Shown in pieces: positions 38,106 to 48,420 of a DNA stretch of 64,000 nucleotides. Each line of letters opens with the position of its first letter. Within the stretch, counting starts at the first letter, position 1. The stretch comes from Stieleria magnilauensis (lineage in GTDB: Bacteria > Planctomycetota > Planctomycetia > Pirellulales > Pirellulaceae). The notes beneath the pieces were generated by a model, which saw nothing but the letters and a program-made list of their open reading frames with translations, was not told the origin of the DNA and searched no databases. The stretch is taken from assembly GCA_007753675.1 (NCBI GenBank), contig CP036432.1:4376394-4440393 (forward strand), written 5' to 3'. Both the position numbers and the translations under genes were made by a program.

Positions 38106-40628
38106 ATGTTTGATCCCGCCGACATGCTCCTTAAGCCCCGACGGCGACCGACCTGGCTGTTGTGGGTCGCCTTCCTCGTCACGGTCTCGGCCGTCGCGAC
38201 AGGACGCTGCGTTGCGGAGGACCGGACGATCCAGCTGACGGTCGTCGATTCCGACACGGGCGCGCCCCTGGCCGCGCGGTTGTACCTGCAATCGACCGAC
38301 GGCACCCCGTTCTATTTTCGGTCCGATGCCCCGACCGGTTCGGCGGTGCGATACGAAAAACAGAACTGGATCAACAAGCAATCCGTCGAATACCACACGA
38401 CCGTCTCGGCACACCGCTGCTCGGCGACGGTGCCCGAAGGCGAGTACCGCTTGATCGTCCAGCGTGGCAAGACGTACTTTCCACATCGACAGACGTTGAC
38501 CGTCGGAGCGGACGACCTTGATCTGACGGTGCGTTTGAAACGTTGGAACAATCCTCAATCCCGCGGTTGGTATTCCGGGGACACGCACCTGCACCGCACG
38601 ATCGATGAACTGAAGAATGTGATCGTCGCGGAAGACTTGAATGTCGCATTGCCGCTGACGAACTGGGTGACGATCGCCGACCAGGCACCGCGTGCAGGAA
38701 ACAAAAACCTGACGGACATCCCCGATGGGTTAGTCGTCGTCGATCCGACGCATGTGATTTGGCCGCGCAATACCGAATACGAAATCTTCACCGTCGCCGG
38801 ACAGCGACACACCCTCGGTGCGTTGTTCGTGCTCGGACATCGAAACGGGCTGGAAACAGGCGTGCCCCCATGGCGACCGGTCGTCGAATCGGTCCGGTCC
38901 AGCGACCCGGGCGTGTTGTTCGACATGGACAAATTGGATTGGCCGTTCGCGATGGTGTTGCCGACGATCGTTCCCGATGCGTTGTACGAATTGTCCAACA
39001 ACCACGTTTGGCGAACCGAATTCGCCTTTCGGAAATGGAACACACCCGCACCCGCGTACATGCAGCCTCCTCACGGTGCCAGCGAAGGCGGGCATCGTCA
39101 GTGGATCGACTACACCTTGGGTATGTACTACACGCTGCTGAATTGTGGTTTTCGCATGCCACCCTCAGCCGGAACCGCCAACGGAGTCCATCCGGTTCCG
39201 GCGGGGTTCGGTCGCGTTTACGTGCACCAGCCCGACGGATTTGAGTTCGAAAGCTGGATGCGGGGATTGAAGGCGGGGCGGTCGTTCGTCACGACGGGGC
39301 CGATGCTGTACGCCCACGCCGCGGGACAAGATCCCGGACACGTTTTCCGATTTAGCGAACCACAAACGATGCCTCTCGCGATCGACATTCTCTCGCAGAC
39401 CAAGTTGTCCTACGGGGAACTGCTGATCAACGGTCGCCCAGAAACACTGCTTCGACCGCAAAACCAAGTCACGTCCGATGGAGCCTTTCGATCGGCGTTT
39501 TCCATCGACGTCTTGCCGAAACGATCGGGATGGTTTGCGGTCCGGTTTTGGGAACCCCGCGAGGACGGGCAGTCGCGATTCGTCCACTCGGCACCCTGGT
39601 ACGTCGAGATCGGCGATGCCCCCGTTCGCCCGATGGCCCATGAGAAACGTTACCTGATCTCTCGGGTCGAAAACGAAATGCGTCGCAGTCGGGGCATCGT
39701 TCCCGATGCCGCGATGCAAGAATACGAGCGAGCGCTGGCGTTCTACCAATCTCTGGACCTGCACGACGATACGGCCGACGTGGCGGCCGAGGCGAGACAA
39801 TCCGAAGGACAACCACTCGAACGCTGGCTGGACAACATGATCCTCGATCACCGCTTTGACGTCGATGAAGTCAGGCGGGCGACCGGACTGTCAACCGCAG
39901 ACGTCATCACCGCGATGCAGCGGCGCGCCGACGAACGGCCCCAATCCGGATTCCGCATCTTGCCCTATCCCGGTGGCCGACATCCGCGGATCGGGTTTCT
40001 CGACGGAGCGATTCGGCCGCAACGTGAAACGAAGGTCAGCGTGTTCACCCCCTGGGCCGACGGAGGCTACGTGGTCGTCGATGTGCCCGAAGCGGTGTTC
40101 TCGAATCTGGGGCTGACCTATCTGGCACACGAGCACATCCCGACGATCTGGACCGAGCAAGACATCGATCTGCCACGCTTGGAATGGTCACGCGAGGGCG
40201 ACACGCTGAACGTCCAGCGAAAGCTGCCCGGTGGGATCTTGATCGAAAGTCATGTGACCGAACAAGCCGGTGCAGCCAAGATGGAATTAAAACTGACCAA
40301 CGGTACCCAGGAAAAATTGACGGGATTGCGCGTCCAAGTCTGTGTGATGCTCAAGGGTGCCGTCGGGTTCAACGCACAGGAGCAACTTGAGAGCGTGACG
40401 GCACCGCCCTTCGTCGCAATCGGTGCCGAAGACTCAAACCGCTGGATCATCACGGCGTGGCAACCGAACCACCGCGTCTGGACCAACCCGCCGGTGCCCT
40501 GCATCCACTCCGATCCGATCTTTCCCGACTGTGAACCCGACCAGACGGTCACCGTCAGCGGCGGATTGTGGTTTTACGAAGGCGACGAGATCCAAAGCGA
40601 ACTCAAGCGTTTGGCCGATCAACCCTAA
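38106..40628 (+). CDS. CehA/McbA-family putative metallohydrolase, exported
   Basis: 840 residues. A signal or membrane segment (PTWLLWVAFLVTVSAVATGR) lies near residues 15-36. A carboxypeptidase-regulatory-like beta domain (about 40-140, IQLTVVDSDTGAPLAARLYL) precedes the PHP-like hydrolase domain, which starts with RGWYSGDTHLHRTIDELKN (about 150), where the His residues should bind metal. The CehA/McbA family has members that hydrolyse carbamate pesticides, but most members have unknown substrates, so no substrate is claimed. A paralogue follows after 14 bp, making a two-gene operon. Confidence 0.83.
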   Translation: MFDPADMLLKPRRRPTWLLWVAFLVTVSAVATGRCVAEDRTIQLTVVDSDTGAPLAARLYLQSTDGTPFYFRSDAPTGSAVRYEKQNWINKQSVEYHTTVSAHRCSATVPEGEYRLIVQRGKTYFPHRQTLTVGADDLDLTVRLKRWNNPQSRGWYSGDTHLHRTIDELKNVIVAEDLNVALPLTNWVTIADQAPRAGNKNLTDIPDGLVVVDPTHVIWPRNTEYEIFTVAGQRHTLGALFVLGHRNGLETGVPPWRPVVESVRSSDPGVLFDMDKLDWPFAMVLPTIVPDALYELSNNHVWRTEFAFRKWNTPAPAYMQPPHGASEGGHRQWIDYTLGMYYTLLNCGFRMPPSAGTANGVHPVPAGFGRVYVHQPDGFEFESWMRGLKAGRSFVTTGPMLYAHAAGQDPGHVFRFSEPQTMPLAIDILSQTKLSYGELLINGRPETLLRPQNQVTSDGAFRSAFSIDVLPKRSGWFAVRFWEPREDGQSRFVHSAPWYVEIGDAPVRPMAHEKRYLISRVENEMRRSRGIVPDAAMQEYERALAFYQSLDLHDDTADVAAEARQSEGQPLERWLDNMILDHRFDVDEVRRATGLSTADVITAMQRRADERPQSGFRILPYPGGRHPRIGFLDGAIRPQRETKVSVFTPWADGGYVVVDVPEAVFSNLGLTYLAHEHIPTIWTEQDIDLPRLEWSREGDTLNVQRKLPGGILIESHVTEQAGAAKMELKLTNGTQEKLTGLRVQVCVMLKGAVGFNAQEQLESVTAPPFVAIGAEDSNRWIITAWQPNHRVWTNPPVPCIHSDPIFPDCEPDQTVTVSGGLWFYEGDEIQSELKRLADQP

Positions 40629-40642
40629 TCAGGTGGAATCAC

Positions 40643-43102
40643 ATGAAAGCGACCATGATTGCGCTGTGTCTGGCGATCGTTGCGGTCACCTCGTTCGCGG
40701 CAGACTCCGTGCCCACGGTGCCCGTCGACGGGCAACCCCTGGGCGCCAACATCACGCGTTTGATCGAGGCACTGGAATACCTGGGACAGCCGCTCGATGA
40801 CGAGATCGCCCGTTCACTTCGGGCGGCCGCGAAACAGCGTGATGCTGCGGCGCTGCAAGAAATCCTCGACGACCACGTGCTGTTCGTCGTCTCGTTGAAT
40901 CCGGAGGTGCGTGTCAAGGTTGCACGTGGGCCGGCGCCGGCGAAACTGCAGCAAGCCGGTTACACCTGTCACATCGTCAAGGTGCTCAACAACAGCACGG
41001 TGACCCGTTCGCTACGCATCATGAGTCCCCAAGCCGGACCGGTTTATGCCGGTGCGGCGGAAGCGATCTTGAAGCGTCAGGCGCAAACCGAACTCAAAGA
41101 AAACGAAAACACCGATCGCGCCACCGATCGTTTCCTGGAACTGGAAATGTACAACGCCCAACCGATGTCAGCGCAGCTGAGCGGTCTGGAAGTCGAGTAC
41201 GCGTTGGCGATGATCTATTGCAGCGAACGCGGTCAACGCGAAGCGACGATCGGGTTTGACGTCGGGGCCGGCACCCAAGACATCGGGTTCCGCGGTGAGT
41301 TGCCCGTCTTGTTTGACGTCCGGCCGGCCCAACCGCTGACGCTGCGGATCAAAGATATTGACGGCGCGCCGACGACCGCGCGATTGACGTTTCGCGACAA
41401 ACTGGGGCATGTGTATCCGCCCCAAATGAAACGGCTCGCCCCCGATTTTTTCTTCCAGCCACAGATCTATCGCGGCGACGGCGAGACCGTTTTGCTACCC
41501 AGCGTTGAATTGGAAGTGACCTACAACCGAGGCCCGGAGTACAAGAACGTCACGACAACCGTTGCGTTGCAGGATCCAACCGTCGATGAACTGTCGTTGC
41601 AACTTCAGCGCTGGGTCAACCCGATGGCGTTCGGGTTTTATTGCGGCGACCACCACATCCATGGAGCGGGGTGTTCGCATTACGACAACCCGACCCAAGG
41701 CGTGACGCCCCGCGACATGTTCGCCCAGGTCAAGGGTGAAGGATTGAACGTCGGTTGCGTGCTCACTTGGGGGCCGTGCTTTGAGTACCAACGCCGTTAC
41801 TTTTCACCGATCGCCGACACGGTCAGTGAGCCGACGACGATCCTGAAGTATGACTTGGAAATCAGCGGCTTCGGCTCGGCGGCGCTCGGACACGTCTGCC
41901 TGTTGCGGCTAGACGACCAGACCTATCCCGGATCCGGCGGCACCAAGGAGAAGGGCTGGCCGACGTGGACGGTTCCCGTCATGCGTTGGGCTAAACAGCA
42001 AGGCGGCGTGACCGGCTACCCGCACTCGGCGATGCACGTCAATCCCGGCGCCGCGGCCCAGCGGATGATCCGGCGCTACGATCGTGATCAGGACCAGTTC
42101 CTGAGCCGTGCGGAAACGTCAGACGCGCTGCTGCCAAAACCGTTTCCCAAAACGGACATCGACGGCAATGGAAAGCTGGACTTGAGCGAACTCGCCCAAA
42201 CGATCGACGCGGCGGCTGATGAGATCCCCAATTGGTGCGTACCGGAAATGAACGGCGCCGGCGCGATGGAAATCTGCGTCAGCACGGCCGAGGGCGTTTG
42301 CGATTTCATCAGCGCGATGGACACCGAACGCATCCCGGAATGGAACACCTGGTATCACCTGCTCAATTGCGGGTTCCCATTGAAACTGAGTGGCGAAACC
42401 GATTTCCCCTGCATGAGCAGCCGGCGAGTCGGTCAAGGGCGGGTGTATGTTCAATTGGGCGATCCCCAGAACTTTAATTTTGACAGCTGGTGCGAAGGGT
42501 TGCGACGAGGCCAGTCTTATGTGTCCGATGGATTTGCACACGCGTTGCAGTTCTCCGTCGATGGTCAGACGCCGGGCAACAACGATGTAACACTGGACGT
42601 CCCCGCGTCGGTGTCGATCGAAGCCAAAGTCGCGTTCGCGGCCGAACAGCCCAATGCGGTCGCGTACGGCGGAATCATGCCTTCGGGCGGACGCCGGGTC
42701 GTCGGAGACACGCGACTGTTGCACGCGCCGCGAGAGTCCGGAATCCAGCGAGGCGGGAACCGTATGGTGGAGATCATCGTCAACGGCAACGTCGTCGATT
42801 CACGTGAAATTCCTGGCGATGGCCAGGTTCACGACCTGTATTTCCGCGTCCCCATCGAACAGAGCAGTTGGGTGGCGCTGCGTCAGTTTCCGCAACTGCA
42901 CACCAACCCCGTCAACGTGATCGTAGCCGGCAAGCCGATTCGGGCGTCCCGCGCCAGTGCCCGTTGGTGCGAGGAGACGATTCACTTGCTATGGAAAAAC
43001 CGCGAGCGATTCATCGCCGAAGATGAACGCCCCGAAGCGAGAGCGACGTACGACCGGGCGATCGAAACCTACCGAAAGATCGCCGCCGAAACGGCGTTGT
43101 AA
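40643..43102 (+). CDS. Second CehA/McbA-family protein with inserted EF-hand pair
   Basis: 819 residues from the ATG at 40643, with AGGTGG 7 nt upstream and a signal peptide (MKATMIALCLAIVAVTSFAA). It shares the family core FGFYCGDHHIHGAGCSHYDN (about residue 330) and TWGPCFEYQRRYF. In the middle, at about 478-520, lie two EF-hand-like loops (DRDQDQFLSRAE and DIDGNGKLDLSE), absent from the upstream paralogue, which could bind calcium. The C-terminal part (RRVGQGRVYVQLGD, RGQSYVSDGFAHALQFSV) matches the first protein. It is probably in one operon with the gene 14 bp upstream. Confidence 0.83.
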   Translation: MKATMIALCLAIVAVTSFAADSVPTVPVDGQPLGANITRLIEALEYLGQPLDDEIARSLRAAAKQRDAAALQEILDDHVLFVVSLNPEVRVKVARGPAPAKLQQAGYTCHIVKVLNNSTVTRSLRIMSPQAGPVYAGAAEAILKRQAQTELKENENTDRATDRFLELEMYNAQPMSAQLSGLEVEYALAMIYCSERGQREATIGFDVGAGTQDIGFRGELPVLFDVRPAQPLTLRIKDIDGAPTTARLTFRDKLGHVYPPQMKRLAPDFFFQPQIYRGDGETVLLPSVELEVTYNRGPEYKNVTTTVALQDPTVDELSLQLQRWVNPMAFGFYCGDHHIHGAGCSHYDNPTQGVTPRDMFAQVKGEGLNVGCVLTWGPCFEYQRRYFSPIADTVSEPTTILKYDLEISGFGSAALGHVCLLRLDDQTYPGSGGTKEKGWPTWTVPVMRWAKQQGGVTGYPHSAMHVNPGAAAQRMIRRYDRDQDQFLSRAETSDALLPKPFPKTDIDGNGKLDLSELAQTIDAAADEIPNWCVPEMNGAGAMEICVSTAEGVCDFISAMDTERIPEWNTWYHLLNCGFPLKLSGETDFPCMSSRRVGQGRVYVQLGDPQNFNFDSWCEGLRRGQSYVSDGFAHALQFSVDGQTPGNNDVTLDVPASVSIEAKVAFAAEQPNAVAYGGIMPSGGRRVVGDTRLLHAPRESGIQRGGNRMVEIIVNGNVVDSREIPGDGQVHDLYFRVPIEQSSWVALRQFPQLHTNPVNVIVAGKPIRASRASARWCEETIHLLWKNRERFIAEDERPEARATYDRAIETYRKIAAETAL

Positions 43103-43113
43103 GGCATGCATGA

Positions 43114-46100
43114 CTACTGACTGAGCAAATCGCTGGCGTGGATGTGGACATACGCATCGAACCAGTCTTGGCGAGTGGGTAGGTCATCCGTCGTGAGTTC
43201 GTTGGATTCCGCTTTGCTCCGCTTCCAACGGACTTGTGCGGGCGTCATCGATTCCCAATCGACTGAAACCGCGTTCAGGTCGCTCTGCTTGAAGAGTTGT
43301 TGCACCGCGTTGTAACCGTCCGCCGTTTCTTTCTGCAGCCGTTCCAATTGCGGCGCGAGTGTTTTGGCCAATCGCAATGGCCGCACCAATCGCAATAATT
43401 CCACGATCGGATCGGAGTGCCGGAAATCACGCGTCGTGCTGACACTGATGTGTGAGACCCAGCTCTCCGGATAATTGCGCACCGCGAATTGACCGGGGGT
43501 GTGCCCGTTGAAGTAGGGATCGCCGAGTGGCGGATACGCATTGCTCCATTCCAGGCGGTTCGTTTCTTCAAATCGTTTGACGATTGCCTCGGTCAACGAT
43601 TTATCACCACTGACGCGCGACGCAAATTCAAGATGTTTGTCCTGTTTCAGCCGCAGGACCGCTAGTGCGGCGGACAAATCAACCGGTTCTGTTTCATCGT
43701 CGGCAATCAATTGTTTGCAGAGGTCGAAGATCAGTTCGCCGGTCCAACCGCCTTCCGTTTCCCAGACCCAATTGCCCAACCAAAACATCGGCGAGATCAG
43801 GGGATCATCCGAGAGTGTCACTTCCCGCAGACGGTCACGCAGTTGTTTCCGCAACGTTGCGTCGTAGTTGGGATCAAAGGCGATCGCCACGCAGTAATCA
43901 CGTGCCTCGTTGACCAGCTGAACATGACCGTCAGGGACCAGCACACTCTGCAGAATCCAGCGGCAAATCGCTTCGTGCGTTTCGATGTCGTCGCTTGCGA
44001 TCCGACTCGCGTCGATCATTTTCGCAGCCCACCGCGGATCGCCACGTTCAAGCTGTTCGATCAGAAACGTTGCCAATTCATCCTCGGCGACCACGATCCC
44101 CAACGCGCGGGCGACATCGACCTTGGAAATTCGTTCATGATTGGAGATCACGATGTCGATCACTGCTGCCGCATCGTCGGGTGTCGCCAACGCCAACACG
44201 GCTTGCATGGCCGCTTTCAACCGAGCCTCCTCACGTTCGGTCTCGATAATGTTCAACCATTGCTGCAGCGTTTGACCTTCAAAAACGGGGACTTTTTCGG
44301 CGATGGGTTTGCTGTTCGCTCTGGCCGGCGTTCCGAGTGGAAGGTGGGGCGGTCCCGGCAAACCGACGGGGCTGCCGGTTCGCGGCGCGTCGAAATACAT
44401 GAACAGCTCGACCGCGGGTTCGGCGTACCATTTCTTGTATGCCTGGTTCAGTTTCGTTTCGACCTGTTGCAGCGTCTGGTCGCGCACCGAGACGACCCCC
44501 AGCAAAGGTGGCTTGATCGTCGCGTCGGCCATCACCGTCAACTCCATTTCAAGCTCGTTGGCAGCCGATGAAGTCAGCTTCAATCGTTGTCCCGGCCGCA
44601 AGGTTTGGTCCGATGCGGGGATCGGCGAGCGGTCCTTCAACGCGGCGATGAAATCACTCGGGCCAGGTTGTGCAGCGACGGCCGCCAATTGTAAATCCTT
44701 TGATTCGCGGATCCGCGCGATCGTGGTTTCGCCGCGACGAATCACAATCGTTCCCTTGTCGATCGTCACTTGATCGCTGCCCGCCCCCAAGACCACCTGG
44801 TAGGCACCTGATCGCAAACGCGTCGTATTCACCCCGGGTTCGACGTTAAGTTGCGCGGCCGGTTCACCGTCTTGGATTAGACGGACTGAGACCTCATCGA
44901 CTTCCGATTCGATCACCAGTTGCCCCTCGTTGGTCTTTAGGATGATTGCAATCCCCGCAATCAAGAACAGCGGCAGCGCAGCGACGGCGATCCACCAGCG
45001 ACGACGCGGCGGGGGCTGTTGATCAGCCGCGGACAACGTCCAGGTCGCCGGGCCGGTGGGAGGCTCGGGAATCGACTCACGCGGCATTTCGTTCGATGCG
45101 TCGTGGACCAGCGCGGCCAGATCGCATCCGACGCAAAACTGTGACAACGCCTCGGCCACGTGCGACGCACTGGCCGGCCGCTGGTCGGCGGCAGACAGCA
45201 GACTGGCGGTCAACTCGACCAACTCGGGCGGTAAATCATCACGCAACGTATCCAGCCGGGGCGGCCGATGGTTGGCCAGCAATCGCAGTTTTGCCAAGGG
45301 TGACAGATCGGGGGCGGCTGCGAGCGGCGCTCGGCCGACCAGCAGACGGAACAACGTCGCACCGAGTGAATACAGATCAGCCCGATAGTCGACCGCGGTC
45401 GGCTGCTCGGCTTGTTCGGGTGACATGTAATCCAACGTTCCCATCAGCTGACCGACCGTCGTCAATTCGGCCAACTCGCCGTCCCAGCGGCTTACCTGTG
45501 CGAGCCCGAAATCCAGAATCTTCAATTCCCCATCGCGGCGCAACATTAAATTTGAAGGTTTGATGTCGCGATGCACGACGCCTTCGGCGTGGGCGTGTGC
45601 CAACCCGAGCGCGGCCTGACGCACGACTTCGCACGCGTCGGCGACGGAGAGTTTCACCGCACGGGCGACCTGGCTGAGATCCAATCCGTCGATGTATTCC
45701 ATCGCCAAGTAGTGAACGCCGTCGTGCTGCCCCGCATCGGTCGCGTTGACGATCGATGCGTGTTCCAAACTTCCGGCCGCGCGGATCTCACGCAAGAAAC
45801 GCTCCAATCGTTGGTCGTTACCGGTGGGCGCAGCCGGCAGCACCTTGATCGCCACCTGTTTTCCGAGGTCTCGATGACGTGCCAAGTAAACGGTTCCCAT
45901 GCCGCCGCGGCCGATCGGCCGCAGCAACTCGTAGGGCCCGATCCGCTTGCCCGGTGCCATCATGCCGTTCGCGGCGTTGAAGTGGTTGGATTGGTCTGCG
46001 CCGATGAGCATCCGCGAAGACTCCAAGGCATTCTGCACGACGGGATCCAGCGGATTCGATTCGCCGGTTGCCCCCGATCCGGCGCGAAGCCGCCGCACAA

Positions 46101-46263
46101 TCGTGTCGCCTTCACCCTCCAGCGATGCGAGCGTTTCATCGCACGATTGACAAACCGCCAGATGCGATTCGATCGCGGCGGATTGGAGTTCGTCCACGGA
46201 GCCGCCCAGGTAATCGCGCAGCGTGCTGGCTTTCAAACAAGCGTCGGTCTTGGCCATGATCAT
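43114..46263 (-). CDS. Membrane Ser/Thr protein kinase with N-terminal zinc-binding anti-sigma-like motif
   Basis: 1049 residues; the ATG at 46257 is an equal start candidate. The N-terminus has an H-x3-C-x2-C motif (His34, Cys38, Cys41 in HLAVCQSC), the hallmark of zinc-binding anti-sigma domains. The kinase domain (about 108-365) is complete: IGRGGMGTVYLA, QVAIKVLP, HRDIKPSNLML, ILDFGLAQV, GTLDYMSPEQAEQ. A transmembrane helix follows at about 422-442 (WIAVAALPLFLIAGIAIILK). The outer part begins with PEGA-like strands and a segment like the polysaccharide-export N-domain (about 540-620, LRPGQRLKL, VMADATIKPPLLGVVSV). It ends in a ~400-residue helical region of unknown type. It is divergent from an ECF sigma factor, as in other planctomycete ECF-kinase pairs. 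Confidence 0.9.
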   Translation of the reverse strand: MIMAKTDACLKASTLRDYLGGSVDELQSAAIESHLAVCQSCDETLASLEGEGDTIVRRLRAGSGATGESNPLDPVVQNALESSRMLIGADQSNHFNAANGMMAPGKRIGPYELLRPIGRGGMGTVYLARHRDLGKQVAIKVLPAAPTGNDQRLERFLREIRAAGSLEHASIVNATDAGQHDGVHYLAMEYIDGLDLSQVARAVKLSVADACEVVRQAALGLAHAHAEGVVHRDIKPSNLMLRRDGELKILDFGLAQVSRWDGELAELTTVGQLMGTLDYMSPEQAEQPTAVDYRADLYSLGATLFRLLVGRAPLAAAPDLSPLAKLRLLANHRPPRLDTLRDDLPPELVELTASLLSAADQRPASASHVAEALSQFCVGCDLAALVHDASNEMPRESIPEPPTGPATWTLSAADQQPPPRRRWWIAVAALPLFLIAGIAIILKTNEGQLVIESEVDEVSVRLIQDGEPAAQLNVEPGVNTTRLRSGAYQVVLGAGSDQVTIDKGTIVIRRGETTIARIRESKDLQLAAVAAQPGPSDFIAALKDRSPIPASDQTLRPGQRLKLTSSAANELEMELTVMADATIKPPLLGVVSVRDQTLQQVETKLNQAYKKWYAEPAVELFMYFDAPRTGSPVGLPGPPHLPLGTPARANSKPIAEKVPVFEGQTLQQWLNIIETEREEARLKAAMQAVLALATPDDAAAVIDIVISNHERISKVDVARALGIVVAEDELATFLIEQLERGDPRWAAKMIDASRIASDDIETHEAICRWILQSVLVPDGHVQLVNEARDYCVAIAFDPNYDATLRKQLRDRLREVTLSDDPLISPMFWLGNWVWETEGGWTGELIFDLCKQLIADDETEPVDLSAALAVLRLKQDKHLEFASRVSGDKSLTEAIVKRFEETNRLEWSNAYPPLGDPYFNGHTPGQFAVRNYPESWVSHISVSTTRDFRHSDPIVELLRLVRPLRLAKTLAPQLERLQKETADGYNAVQQLFKQSDLNAVSVDWESMTPAQVRWKRSKAESNELTTDDLPTRQDWFDAYVHIHASDLLSQ

Positions 46264-46364
46264 GATGGGGTGACAGCCGTTGGTGGAGTGTGTGACAATT
46301 CGATGCTAACATCATTTAGACTGATGCACGCAATTGGTCCGCTATTTCCTAGAACGATCCGGGT

Positions 46365-46973
46365 GTGACAGTGGTTTCTCAAAACGCCGATTCACACGCC
46401 ACACGAACCAGCCTGCTCGGTCGCGCCCGTGATCGTGACCCGCTGGCCTGGAGCGAACTGGTGGATCTATACGGCCCATTGATCGCACATTGGTGCGGCC
46501 GCTGTGGGCTGGATCCCCATGCCGCGGCCGATTGCACGCAAGAGGTTTTTGCCGCGGTGGCGCGATCGATCGGAGAATTCGAAACGAAGCACCCCGGCGG
46601 TTCATTCCGGGGGTGGTTGTGGACGATCACGTCCAACAAGGCAAAGGACCGTCACCGCGCCGACGCGCGACACGTCCGAGCCGATGGAGGAAGCACGGCG
46701 TTTCGGACGCTGAGCGACATCCCTGATCCGATTGCCATCCCCGACGAAGAGCCGACCGGTGACGATCAACTCGATGAACTACTCGGCAGGGGATTAAAAC
46801 AGATCCGCCACGAGTTCGCAGACAAGACGTGGCGAATCTTTGAGCGAGCGGTCATCGACGAGATCCCGTCGGCAACCGTCGCCGAAGAGTTTGGCATCAC
46901 TCCGGCGACGGTTCGGCAAACACGCAGCCGCATCCTCCGACGGCTCCGCCAACATCTCGGCGACGTGAGTTAA
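46365..46973 (+). CDS. RNA polymerase sigma factor, ECF subfamily (kinase-associated)
   Basis: 202 residues from a GTG at 46365 (GTG at 46371 also possible). Region 2 is at about 20-90 (ARDRDPLAWSELVDLYGPLI, DCTQEVFAAVARSIGEFE, FRGWLWTITSNKAKDRHR) and region 4 at about 140-195 (FERAVIDEIPSATVAEEFGI, TPATVRQTRSRILRRLRQHL). The FRGWLWTITSNKAKD form is typical of the planctomycete ECF groups linked to protein kinases. It lies 101 bp from the divergent kinase whose N-terminus carries a zinc anti-sigma-like motif, its likely regulator. Confidence 0.93.
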   Translation: MTVVSQNADSHATRTSLLGRARDRDPLAWSELVDLYGPLIAHWCGRCGLDPHAAADCTQEVFAAVARSIGEFETKHPGGSFRGWLWTITSNKAKDRHRADARHVRADGGSTAFRTLSDIPDPIAIPDEEPTGDDQLDELLGRGLKQIRHEFADKTWRIFERAVIDEIPSATVAEEFGITPATVRQTRSRILRRLRQHLGDVS

Positions 46974-46986
46974 GCGTCCCGCCTGC

Positions 46987-48198
46987 CTACCCCACCCTGG
47001 CCACACGACGCGTCACCGACGCATAGATCAAGCCGTACACCGCCACCGCGATCATCGCGACGACAAACGTGCCCGTCCACAGAGCCGTCGGCCCGAAACG
47101 GTACAACACCGCTCCGCCGATCGGAGCACCGATCGTCAACGCCGATGCGTAGCACATCGTAAAAATCCCCAGATAGCTGCCACGCAACTCGTCCGGAGCC
47201 ATGTCGGTGACGATCGCCTGGTTGAACGGGGCTTGAAGAATCTCGCCCAACGTCCAAATCGCGATGCACACCGCGACAAAGACCAGACCGCTGCCGGTGG
47301 CCGTCAGCCCAAACCCGATCGAGATCAACACGCCGCCGATCAACACAATCGTCATCGCGTTGAAACGTGACAACCAATGCGTCAGCGGCAGTTGAAGGAC
47401 CACGATCAACAACCCGTTGACGGACATCAGCAATCCGAATTGCAGGTTGCTGTAACCCAATTGCCGAATGTAAATCGGCAACGTGGACAAACCTTGCACA
47501 AACACCAACGCGATCAACAAGGTCGAGATACAAAACGACAGGAACGGAAGATCCAATCCGATCGTTCGAACTGACCTGAGCCAAGATCCGCGCGGCGACC
47601 GCGAAGGTTCCGCTTCGACAGACACTCGACGCGGATGGGTCTCTTCGATCGTCAGCGCAATGATCCCGCCGTACGCAATCATCGAAGCGGCATCGATCCA
47701 GAACAGCCACTCGAACGAGTAACCGGCCAGCAGCCCACCGATCGGTGGCGCGATGGCAAACCCCAGATTGACGGAGATGTACATCAGGGCGAACGCGTGC
47801 GGTCGGCGATCGATCGACACGAGATCCGCGATCATCGCAGCGGCGGCCGGCCGATACAGGTCCGCCACCAAGGCGAACACCCCGACCGACAGCATGAACA
47901 ACCAACGGTTCGTCACCGTCGAAAGCAACAACAGAATCGCGGCGCCACCGAACAGCGCCAGCAACATCACGCCACGCCGTCCAACTCTGTCAGCCAAATG
48001 CCCGCCGAGCAACGACCCGGCCATCGAGCCCAAGCCCAACACGCCGATACACGCGGTGGCAAACGGCACGCCGAACCCGAGTTGTTCGCTCGCATAGATC
48101 GACAGAAACACCAACACGAACGACCCGGCGCGGTTGATCAGCGATCCCAAGCATAGGATGCGTACCGGTAGGGGTAATTGAAGGTAATCACGGAACAT
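46987..48198 (-). CDS. Major facilitator superfamily transporter
   Basis: 403 residues from the ATG at 48198, with about 12 predicted transmembrane helices. The MFS loop 2-3 signature is visible as GGHLADRVGRRGVMLLALFG. SLINRAGSFVLVFLSIYASE and APPIGGLLAGYSFEWLFWID fit the MdtH/YfcJ-type exporters. The substrate is not identifiable. It converges tightly with the ECF gene (13 bp). The 222 bp between its start and the next gene contains GC-rich direct repeats (GGCACTGGCCCCGCTGGCAC, then AGGCCCCGCTG) of unknown meaning. Confidence 0.9.
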   Translation of the reverse strand: MFRDYLQLPLPVRILCLGSLINRAGSFVLVFLSIYASEQLGFGVPFATACIGVLGLGSMAGSLLGGHLADRVGRRGVMLLALFGGAAILLLLSTVTNRWLFMLSVGVFALVADLYRPAAAAMIADLVSIDRRPHAFALMYISVNLGFAIAPPIGGLLAGYSFEWLFWIDAASMIAYGGIIALTIEETHPRRVSVEAEPSRSPRGSWLRSVRTIGLDLPFLSFCISTLLIALVFVQGLSTLPIYIRQLGYSNLQFGLLMSVNGLLIVVLQLPLTHWLSRFNAMTIVLIGGVLISIGFGLTATGSGLVFVAVCIAIWTLGEILQAPFNQAIVTDMAPDELRGSYLGIFTMCYASALTIGAPIGGAVLYRFGPTALWTGTFVVAMIAVAVYGLIYASVTRRVARVG

Positions 48199-48420
48199 AC
48201 GTCACGGCCTCGTCGCCAGGTCCATCCGGTCGAAACAGAAATGATCCCAACAGGACAGGACTAGGGCCCCCCAGGTTCGCGACTGGCTGCGGGCACTGGC
48301 CCCGCTGGCACAGGCCCCGCTGAGTCTTGGCAGCAAAGGTAGCGACTGAACATCTGCTGGTCTGGCAGGCTACAATGGACGCCATCCCCGCCTTCCGCCC
48401 GAAACGCCCGCCGTCTTTTC

